Part shown: in pieces, positions 7,309-13,076 of the stretch
How positions within the stretch are numbered: the first letter of the stretch is position 1
Layout: every line of letters starts with the position of its first letter
NCBI GenBank assembly: GCA_023457475.1
Contig: JAEWLO010000124.1
Coordinates: 1 to 18,271 of the forward strand
Source: Pseudomonadota bacterium
GTDB lineage: Bacteria; Pseudomonadota; Gammaproteobacteria; Xanthomonadales; Xanthomonadaceae
DNA length: 18,271 nucleotides
Direction: 5' to 3'
Notes under the pieces: model-generated
What the model was told of the DNA's origin: nothing
Databases searched by the model: none
What the model saw: the letters and a program-made list of their open reading frames with translations, nothing else
Translations under genes and position numbers: made by a program

Positions 7309-8084
7309 TTCTTGACGCTCCTGCGCAGGCCAACCGCGTGCTCGCCATGGCGGACCACCAGATACGGATAGGTGCCGTGGACGATCAGCGTGTTCCCCTC
7401 CACGGTCGTATTGACGACGTACTCCTCACCGTACTCTTCGTCCCGGCCGAACACTGCCGGGAAGATCCCTGTCTTGTACTCAGGGGAGTTCGGCAACTTG
7501 ACGTAGGTAAACCGGCTGTCGTCATAGACGTTGACGGGAATCAGCCATCCCATCTTCTTCGGGCGACGGGTGGAGTACGCGTAGTTGAAGTTGTACGGTC
7601 GATCCTTCGCCAGCTCGGTGCTCAGCAACGGCTTGGCTTCTTCTTCCACCGCCTCCTGGGCGATGCCGAACTCGGTATCGCTCGGATAGGTGAAGGCGAC
7701 CTTGTACTGCACACCGGCACGTCGTGCCTGCTCCAGCTGGGTCCAGTCCGTCGCCACCACCTTCAGTTCGAAGATGTAGGAATGGGTCTCCGTGCGCACC
7801 ATCATGTTGGTGTCCACGTCCACGTTTTTCGGCTTGAGGTAGAACACGTTGTCGCGACGGGTCAGCTCCCAGCCGTTGCTGAACCCGGTGCTGTAGTCAA
7901 GGATCTTCTCGTTCGGGCTCAGTTCGATCTGGGTCGTCAGACCCAGGCCGGTGCGCACCGGGTAGATCCGATCCTGCTCGTACTCGTAATGATCGACCGC
8001 CTGCGCGGATGCCGCCGCCGGCAACGCCAGCGAAAATATCGTCAGCGCCGCCCATGCTCCCTGGCGGGTGATTTGCCTAGTCAT
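7305..8084 (-). CDS. virB9: VirB9, outer-membrane core complex protein
   Basis: This is a 259-residue periplasmic/outer-membrane protein with a signal peptide (MTRQITRQGAWAALTIF..., cleavage after AAASA near 27). The mature N-terminal domain starts 'VDHYEYEQDRIYPVRTGLGL', as usual for VirB9/CagX proteins. The C-terminal domain, which binds VirB7 in the outer-membrane ring, has 'YNFNYAYSTRR', 'PVNVYDDSRFTYVKLPN', 'PAVFGRDEEYGEEYVVN' and ends 'LVVRHGEHAVGLRR'. It overlaps both neighbours by 4 nt (ATGA with virB8 and with virB10), so the four core genes are translationally linked. Confidence 0.96.
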   Translation of the reverse strand: MTRQITRQGAWAALTIFSLALPAAASAQAVDHYEYEQDRIYPVRTGLGLTTQIELSPNEKILDYSTGFSNGWELTRRDNVFYLKPKNVDVDTNMMVRTETHSYIFELKVVATDWTQLEQARRAGVQYKVAFTYPSDTEFGIAQEAVEEEAKPLLSTELAKDRPYNFNYAYSTRRPKKMGWLIPVNVYDDSRFTYVKLPNSPEYKTGIFPAVFGRDEEYGEEYVVNTTVEGNTLIVHGTYPYLVVRHGEHAVGLRRSVKK

Positions 8085-9001
8085 CGGCCACTTGCTCCCT
8101 CATCTGTTCCGGTCGAATGGTGTGGTTTGGTCATGCCCGGCTGCAGATTCCTGGGACCCTCTCCCACAAGGGGAATGGCGTCGACAGCGGGGACACGCGC
8201 CGCCTCCTGGGCAGCGCGCTCGGCCTGTACCGCCTGCGCGTTCAGTGCACTCTGGTCCGGCCCGGGCACGCCGCGGGCGTAGTCGTTGTCCACGCGGTAC
8301 TCGAATACCTCCAAGCCCAAGGGATTGAGAATGCGCTCCTGCTCGGAGAGCGCGAGGTTGGCGTCGTAGCGGAAGCGCAGCGTGACAAGCTGGTTGTCCA
8401 GGTACTGGGTACTCGCGCGCGTCTTGTCGTAGATGCTGCGCTGGATGCGCACCGATGCCGCGCGGAAGCCGCCATTCGACTGGGCATCCATCGGCGTGAT
8501 GCTCAGGATCTTCACCCGGATGGCGCGGTCCTTATCGTAGAGCTTGGCCGGGCTTCGCGGATTGTGGTCCGCATAGAGCGCACGCATGGCATCGCTGACA
8601 GGGCGGCTGGACATCACATGTACCAGCTGCCAGTCGCGTAGCCCCATCACCGCCCAATCGTAGGATTCCCGCGCCATCACATACTGCGCGACGTTGCTGC
8701 GGTTGATCGCGTCACTGGCGGTGATCGACTGGCCTTCGAAGGTGCCGGTGAGGGTGGCGACGGTGGCCGTTCCGGTATAGGCATCGGCCATGACCAGGAA
8801 CGGCACCTTCTCCTTGAGCGGCAGCATGTAGTAGTAGCCCCCCGCCAGCGCCAGCGACATCACCAGCGATGCAGTGGCCACCCACCACGCGCGCCGCGCA
8901 CTGCGCCGCGCGAGGTCGGCGATCGTCACCTCGTAGCTGACCGCCCGGGCAACGGCCTTCTCGACCTGGGCGCTGGGCGCTGGGTCCTTTCTTCGGAACA
9001 T
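8081..9001 (-). CDS. virB8: VirB8, bitopic inner-membrane T4SS protein
   Basis: This 306-residue protein has a short cytoplasmic N-terminus, one transmembrane helix (about residues 39-60, WWVATASLVMSLALAGGYYY) and a periplasmic VirB8 domain (about 75-245) with the family segments 'VAQYVMARESYDWAVMG' and 'RFRYDANLALSEQERILNPL'. VirB8 is an assembly factor that links the inner-membrane complex to the periplasm. The C-terminal 60 residues (after EVFEYRVDNDY) are Ala/Gln/Pro-rich and probably flexible, making the protein longer than the usual 230-240 residues. The start lies 9 nt after virB7, and the stop overlaps the virB9 start as ATGA. Confidence 0.95.
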   Translation of the reverse strand: MFRRKDPAPSAQVEKAVARAVSYEVTIADLARRSARRAWWVATASLVMSLALAGGYYYMLPLKEKVPFLVMADAYTGTATVATLTGTFEGQSITASDAINRSNVAQYVMARESYDWAVMGLRDWQLVHVMSSRPVSDAMRALYADHNPRSPAKLYDKDRAIRVKILSITPMDAQSNGGFRAASVRIQRSIYDKTRASTQYLDNQLVTLRFRYDANLALSEQERILNPLGLEVFEYRVDNDYARGVPGPDQSALNAQAVQAERAAQEAARVPAVDAIPLVGEGPRNLQPGMTKPHHSTGTDEGASGR

Positions 9002-9010
9002 GATCGCTAC

Positions 9011-9457
9011 TCAGCCTTCGCCCGATGCGTCCGAATCCGCATCGACGGCCGCCTCGGCCGTCGCACGGTCGACCACGATCCGGTTGCCGATGATGGCGAC
9101 CGATACGCCCTGCCCCGCATAGGCAGCGGTCAGTTCGATGAGTCCCTGCTGCGGGTGGGTGGTGGAGATATCCGAAACGCCGCGATGGAGCGTGTAATCC
9201 GAGCTGATCCGATAGTCGAGCGACATGCCCGAGTCCCTGGCCCACCGTTCCAGCATTGCCTTCAAGGTACCGTCCATCGGCGACGCCTGATATACATAGT
9301 GGGTGTAAAGCGGAATCTCCGACGTGGCCTTGGAAAAGCGGTTGACCGGCTTCCATCGGCCGCCGAAGTCGGGCGCTGGCGGGGTGGCACAGCCGCCGAG
9401 CAGCACAGCCGTCAGCGCGGCAGACAGGGTTCCTTTCAACAGCATCGCGTGGTTCAT
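9011..9457 (-). CDS. virB7: VirB7 lipoprotein with N0/secretin-like domain (Xanthomonadales T4SS type)
   Basis: This 148-residue lipoprotein has a signal peptide ending in LLGGC (Cys23 lipidated). Residues 24-50 form the linker that in this family binds VirB9. From about residue 50 there is a globular domain: 'VYQASPMDGTLKAMLERWAR', then 'SDYTLHRGVSDISTTHP' and 'GVSVAIIGNRIVVDRA'. This follows the pattern of the N0 domain known from secretins and TonB-dependent receptors. Classical Agrobacterium-type VirB7 proteins are only about 50 residues, whereas X. citri VirB7 has this extra N0 domain in the outer ring of the core complex. The start at 9457 has AGGGA 7 nt upstream, better than the in-frame ATG at 9445. 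It is the first gene of the operon. Confidence 0.92.
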   Translation of the reverse strand: MNHAMLLKGTLSAALTAVLLGGCATPPAPDFGGRWKPVNRFSKATSEIPLYTHYVYQASPMDGTLKAMLERWARDSGMSLDYRISSDYTLHRGVSDISTTHPQQGLIELTAAYAGQGVSVAIIGNRIVVDRATAEAAVDADSDASGEG

Positions 9458-9489
9458 GCGAACGTCCCTTTCGGAGTTGTAACGTCGGA

Positions 9490-9513
9490 GTGCGCGTCGA
9501 CGATGACGCGCAC
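9490..9513. promoter_or_regulatory. Perfect inverted repeat upstream of virB7
   Basis: Arms GTGCGCGTC and GACGCGCAC (9 bp each, perfect) flank the 6-nt spacer GACGAT, starting 33 nt before the virB7 start codon. In RNA it would form a very stable GC-rich hairpin in the virB7 leader; in DNA it could be an operator for a dimeric regulator. I see no matching site elsewhere in the window. The function is inferred. Confidence 0.5.
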
Positions 9514-9777
9514 CCGGCGCGCTCGGTCGGTGAGCGGCTGCGAAGTTACCCGTGGAGGACGCACACGTCGCTGTCCAGTTGCGACAACGTGAAGAGAAAT
9601 TCGAAGCGAGGAGCCGACCGACGCGTCGCGATCTGCGCGTTTGCCGGCAGAAGGCTTGCGGTAGTGATGGTCTGGATGAAAGCCTGCAGGAGGCAGATCA
9701 CGCGGCGAGCGTCATGACCGCGGCAGCAGGCCTGCGTCGTAAATGGCGCGTCCAGCGCGCACCGTTCCAGAACGGAA

Positions 9778-9802
9778 CACGCCCGGTCATGTGCCGGGCG
9801 TG
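9778..9802 (-). terminator. Hairpin after the TonB-dependent receptor gene (distal)
   Basis: A perfect 9-bp stem CACGCCCGG / CCGGGCGTG with a 7-nt loop lies 60 nt past the receptor stop on the minus strand. It is followed by GTTCCGTTC rather than a clear T-run. It is a candidate terminator or 3'-end stabilising structure; the weak T tract keeps confidence low. Confidence 0.45.
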
Positions 9803-9822
9803 GAGATGATCCCTATTGAAGA

Positions 9823-9848
9823 CGGCCGGCCCCGATAGGCACCGGCCG
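9823..9848 (-). terminator. Hairpin after the TonB-dependent receptor gene (proximal)
   Basis: A 7-bp stem CGGCCGG / CCGGCCG with a 12-nt loop begins 13 nt beyond the receptor stop codon. In minus-strand sense it is followed by TCTTCAATAG, which is only slightly T-rich. Together with the second hairpin 20 nt on, it probably marks the 3' end of the receptor transcript. Confidence 0.4.
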
Positions 9849-9861
9849 CCTGCCAGGTCAG

Positions 9862-12735
9862 CTAGAACTTGACCGACATCCGCGCCCAGTAGAAGCGGCC
9901 CAGGACGTCGTAGGTGGCCACGTCGGTGTTGCCGTTGCCGCCGTTGTTGGCGTAGTACAGCGGAGCCTGCTTGTTGGTCACGTTGTCCACACCCAGTTCG
10001 AAGGCGGTATGCCACGGGGCCACGGTGTAGCCCACCTGCAGGTTGTGATACACGAATGATCCGATGCGGCGGACCACGCCGGCCTCGTCCGTATCCGCGG
10101 ACAGCCCCTGCTCGAGGTCGCTGCTGCCGATCCGGGTCTTGCCGATGTAGCGGACCCGCCACGACGCGCTCCAGTGGTCCAGGTTCCAGCTCAGGCTGCC
10201 CAGCCCGCGCCAGCGCGGGAAGTTGCCATAGGCGTAGGTGTACATGCCGCCGTTGCGGATGGTGACCGTGCTGAGATCGGTCGTATCCGGCAGCACGTCG
10301 TAGCGCTCCAGGTAGGTCCCGTTGAGCCCGGCGGTGAACCGGCCCCACGGAGTATCGTGCAGGCGGTAGTTCACATTGAAGTCGACGCCGCGCGTCGCCA
10401 GGGTGCCCAGATTGACGGTGGGCTCGGCCACATAGTTGATGGTGCCGTTGCCGTTGCGGTGGATCAGTGCGCAGAAGGCGCTGGCCGGGTTGGAATAGCA
10501 CTGGTTGAGCACGGTCTGCGCGGAGACGCCGGTGATGGTGTCTTCCAGGTCGATCCGCCACCAGTCGGCACTGACGGACAAGCCTTCCACCCAGCGGGGA
10601 TCGTAGACGAAGCCGACACTGTACGACTTGCCGGTTTCCGGCTTGAGCTGGTAACCCGCCACTTCCGCACCCGAGGCCTTGCCCGAGATCTGGCCGTCGG
10701 CCTGGTGGTAGCTGCCATCGGTGGGTACGTTGGCGCAGGCCACGTCATTGCCCCCGGTATAGCCATTGCAGGGGTCGTTGACCGTCGGCGCGTCACCCAC
10801 CACGCCCGAGTACAGCTCATTGATGTTGGGCGCGCGGAACACCTCGGACACGGTACCCCGCAACAGCAGGTCCGCCACCGGGCGGTACTCGATGGACAGC
10901 TTGCTGTTGGTCTTGCTGCCCACCGAGCTGTAGTCCGAGAACCGCGTGCCGACACTCACGTTGAGCGACTGCACGCCCGGGAGGTCCTTGAGCAGCGGGA
11001 ACAGCGCTTCCGCATAGGCTTCCTTGACATCGTAGCTGCCACTCAGCCGGGACCCACAGAACTCGATGACGCCGCACAGGCCGTTCTCGTCGCCGGTCCA
11101 GAGCGCGTCGGCCTTGCTGGTGCTGGTCTCCTTGCGGTACGACACGCCCACCGCCAGGCCAACGGTACCGGCCGGCAGCTGGAACAGATCGCCATTGGCG
11201 TTGGCTTCGGCCTGCTTCACCGTGTAGACGCTGGTGACGACCGGGTTGACGATCATCGCCTGCAGGGTGCCCAGGCTGGAGGCGTCGTTGAGGTTGAAGA
11301 TGTTGAGCGGGGTACAGCCAGCGATGACGTTGCCGGCGCTGCCGCACTTCACCGTGCCGTCCACGTCCAGGAACGACGGGCCGACCGCCTGGTTGAACGA
11401 CGCATAGTCCAGGAAGCCATAGTTCGTCGAGGTCTGCTTCACCCGCCCGTAGTTCAGGTTGACGTCCCACTGCCAGGAACTGGACCCGAACCCACCCCGC
11501 AGGCCGGGGCTGATCTGGAAGTTGTCGGTCTTGTACTCATAGCGGCGGTTGCCGAGCACGGTGGCGCGGCTGTTGAGGTCGTTGTAGGAAGTGCCGGTGG
11601 TGCGGTCGGTACCGAAGTTGACCCCGAACGGGTTGTAGTAGCTGTCGGCGGAGACCAGGAAGTTGTCGCCGTTGGCGAAGATCGGGATCGGGGCGATCAC
11701 CGAGGCCGATTCGGTTTTGCTGAACCAGGTGTTGACGTAGCCTTCGATGTTGTCGGTAAAGCGGAACGTAGCCAGCGCGAACGCGTTGCTGCGCTCCTGC
11801 GGCGTCTGCAGCAGGTTGTAGGGCTGGTAGTTGTACGAATCATTGGCGGCGTTGTAGCAGTGGAAGTCGCCCGGGCCGGTTGCACCGGCCACGCCGCCGT
11901 TCAAGGTCACGCGCGAACAGCCGTTGGCGGCAGCGAGTGCGTCGGAGGCCGCCGAGCCGTCGTTGAAGTTGATCGAGCCGGTCGGCGTCGCCGAGGAGCC
12001 TTGTTTGACCGGTTCGCCACTGCTCAGGTACAGCGCATCCTTGGAATAGTCGCGGTTGAGTGCGGAGACCGCATCAAGGTTGTGATACGACACGCCCGCC
12101 ACGACGCTGCCGCGGTCCCAGGCTTTGCCACCGGTCAGCGAGAAGTTGCGGCGGTTGCCGTCGCCCTCGCTGCTCGTGCCGAAGTCGGCGTTGAACTGCA
12201 CGCCCTCGAAGCGATCACGCAGGATGAAGTTGACCACGCCGCCAATGGCGTCGGAGCCGTAGATGGCCGAGGCACCATCGCTCAGGACCTCGATCCGCTC
12301 GATCATCGTAGCGGGGATCGCGTTGACGTCGTTGTAGGCCAGACGTACGCCATTGACCAGCACCAGGGTGCGCTTGTCGCCCAGGCCGCGCAGCGAGATG
12401 GTCGATGCGCCGGTGCCGCCGCCGTTGTTGGTATTGGGATTGGTGGAATTACCCGCAATGGAGGGCAGTTCCTGCAGCAGGTCGCCAACGGTCGCCTTGC
12501 CGGTCGCGGCAATCTGCTCCTGGCTGACGGTCACCACCGGATTGGCGCTTTCGGTATCCACACGGCGCAGGCGCGAGCCGGTCACCACGATGCTGTCCAG
12601 GTTGGTGGTCGGGCCGCTGCCGGCGGCAGGAGCGTCCTGCGCCACGGCGGGTGCTGCGGCCGCGAGCAGCAGCACGGCGGCCACGGCAAGGGACAAGGAC
12701 GACGCATTCGGTGCATGGAACGGGTGGAACGTCAT
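9862..12735 (-). CDS. TonB-dependent outer-membrane receptor
   Basis: This 957-residue outer-membrane transporter imports a substrate using TonB energy. The signal peptide ends at AVA-Q near residue 33. A TonB-box-like DSIVVTGSRL follows at about 46-55. The plug domain carries 'ISLRGLGDKRTLVLVNGVRL' (about 112-131) and 'IERIEVLSDGASAIYGSDAI' (about 145-164). The rest is a 22-strand barrel ending in Phe (RMSVKF), the usual outer-membrane C-terminus. No N-terminal STN domain is present, so it is not a FecA-type signalling receptor. Several Cys pairs in predicted outer loops (for example NQCYSNPASAFC) are typical of the large glycan- or peptide-type receptors of Xanthomonadaceae and sphingomonads. 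GAGGA lies 8 nt before the start. Its substrate is inferred from the upstream glycosidases to be a plant-type arabinose/galactose oligosaccharide; iron or a vitamin remains possible. Confidence 0.93.
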   Translation of the reverse strand: MTFHPFHAPNASSLSLAVAAVLLLAAAAPAVAQDAPAAGSGPTTNLDSIVVTGSRLRRVDTESANPVVTVSQEQIAATGKATVGDLLQELPSIAGNSTNPNTNNGGGTGASTISLRGLGDKRTLVLVNGVRLAYNDVNAIPATMIERIEVLSDGASAIYGSDAIGGVVNFILRDRFEGVQFNADFGTSSEGDGNRRNFSLTGGKAWDRGSVVAGVSYHNLDAVSALNRDYSKDALYLSSGEPVKQGSSATPTGSINFNDGSAASDALAAANGCSRVTLNGGVAGATGPGDFHCYNAANDSYNYQPYNLLQTPQERSNAFALATFRFTDNIEGYVNTWFSKTESASVIAPIPIFANGDNFLVSADSYYNPFGVNFGTDRTTGTSYNDLNSRATVLGNRRYEYKTDNFQISPGLRGGFGSSSWQWDVNLNYGRVKQTSTNYGFLDYASFNQAVGPSFLDVDGTVKCGSAGNVIAGCTPLNIFNLNDASSLGTLQAMIVNPVVTSVYTVKQAEANANGDLFQLPAGTVGLAVGVSYRKETSTSKADALWTGDENGLCGVIEFCGSRLSGSYDVKEAYAEALFPLLKDLPGVQSLNVSVGTRFSDYSSVGSKTNSKLSIEYRPVADLLLRGTVSEVFRAPNINELYSGVVGDAPTVNDPCNGYTGGNDVACANVPTDGSYHQADGQISGKASGAEVAGYQLKPETGKSYSVGFVYDPRWVEGLSVSADWWRIDLEDTITGVSAQTVLNQCYSNPASAFCALIHRNGNGTINYVAEPTVNLGTLATRGVDFNVNYRLHDTPWGRFTAGLNGTYLERYDVLPDTTDLSTVTIRNGGMYTYAYGNFPRWRGLGSLSWNLDHWSASWRVRYIGKTRIGSSDLEQGLSADTDEAGVVRRIGSFVYHNLQVGYTVAPWHTAFELGVDNVTNKQAPLYYANNGGNGNTDVATYDVLGRFYWARMSVKF

Positions 12736-12957
12736 GGCGAATTTCCTCGGTCATGCGACTGCCGGGGTTCGGGGGACAACACGTCCCCGCACCGGCATAC
12801 GCCAGTGGATCGGTTCTTTCGGAGTTATGGACGGGCGTTCCACGCCCTGCAGATGACTACGTGTTTTTCATCACACGGTCACAATGTGCCGGCCAGCCCG
12901 TGCGACGTCTTGACGCTTTTACTGCATCTGGATGCGGAATAAGGCATGGCCGCGCAT

Positions 12958-12980
12958 GTATCGCCACGCCCTGCGTGGCT
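12958..12980 (+). repeat. Degenerate GTAG-type REP stem-loop
   Basis: GTATC followed by GCCACGC-CCT-GCGTGGC, a perfect 7-bp stem with a 3-nt loop. The stem is nearly the same as in the two REPs that follow, but the GTAG head is altered (GTATC). It is probably a decayed copy of the same element. Confidence 0.65.
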
Positions 12981-12998
12981 GGGACGTTCAGCAACCGC

Positions 12999-13021
12999 GT
13001 AGAGCCACGCCTTGCGTGGCT
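12999..13021 (+). repeat. GTAG REP (SMAG-like) stem-loop
   Basis: GTAG + AGCCACGC-CTT-GCGTGGCT: the GTAG tetranucleotide head directly followed by an 8-bp perfect stem-loop, the form of GTAG/SMAG REPs of Stenotrophomonas. It is the forward half of an inverted REP pair. Confidence 0.8.
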
Positions 13022-13043
13022 GGGGCTGTTCCCGTGTATCCGC

Positions 13044-13066
13044 AGCCACGCTGGGCGTGGCTCTAC
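13044..13066 (-). repeat. GTAG REP (SMAG-like), inverted partner
   Basis: On the minus strand this reads GTAG + AGCCACGC-CCA-GCGTGGCT, the same stem as the copy at 12999 in opposite orientation, 22 nt away. The pair can fold into one larger cruciform or RNA structure (a REP dimer). It starts 10 nt past the stop of the GH127-like gene and may act as a 3'-end structure for that transcript. Confidence 0.8.
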
Positions 13067-13076
13067 GTCGCATGGT

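Larger units (their letters stand above)
9458..9861. other. Intergenic region between TonB-dependent receptor and virB7
   Basis: This 404-bp stretch has no convincing gene. Short open frames on the plus strand are Arg/Ser-rich with no family resemblance. It should hold the virB7 promoter and the 3' end of the receptor transcript. I see two hairpins next to the receptor stop, a perfect inverted repeat 33 nt before virB7, and a 10-bp palindrome CGACGCGTCG at 9619-9628. I cannot point to a convincing -35/-10 pair. The X. citri virB operon is repressed by CsrA. Here GGA triplets occur in the minus-strand leader at the AAGGGAC Shine-Dalgarno and in ACTGGACAG, which is too few to claim CsrA sites. 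Confidence 0.6.
12736..13076. other. Intergenic region between GH127-like gene and TonB-dependent receptor
   Basis: This 341-bp stretch contains no gene. Its upstream half (12958-13066) is filled with three GTAG-type REPs. The half nearest the receptor shows a small hairpin GGGCGT-TCC-ACGCCC at 12833-12847 and a direct repeat TCACA-CGG-TCACA at 12871-12883. The latter has half sites like those of CRP/Clp regulators but in direct rather than inverted orientation. A promoter for the receptor is likely here, but I cannot identify its boxes. The REPs could end or damp read-through from the glycosidase genes. Confidence 0.6.

Noticed and set aside
6918..8282. Plus-strand open frame of 454 codons antisense to virB10/virB9
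   Set aside because: It crosses three genes on the other strand, starts with a low-complexity Arg/Pro/Ala stretch and has no motif.
9490..9717. Possible small plus-strand gene in the gap before virB7
   Set aside because: The 75-residue translation is Arg/Ser-rich without a ribosome site or family resemblance, and its start lies inside the inverted repeat.
9468..12826. The 11-mer CTTTCGGAGTT occurs in both the virB7 leader (9468-9478) and the receptor leader (12816-12826)
   Set aside because: Dozens of identical 11-mers are expected by chance in 18 kb, and the distances to the start codons differ (about 10 versus 80 nt). It is not enough to call a shared regulatory site.
12871..12883. TCACA-CGG-TCACA as a possible CRP/Clp site upstream of the receptor
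   Set aside because: CRP/Clp sites are inverted (TGTGA-N6-TCACA). This is a direct repeat with a 3-nt spacer, so it does not fit.
10174..12942. A 922-codon open frame on the plus strand, antisense to the TonB receptor
   Set aside because: It is rich in Val, Ala, Gly, Arg and His with no family motif and exactly mirrors a well-supported receptor gene. Long antisense frames are expected in GC-rich DNA.
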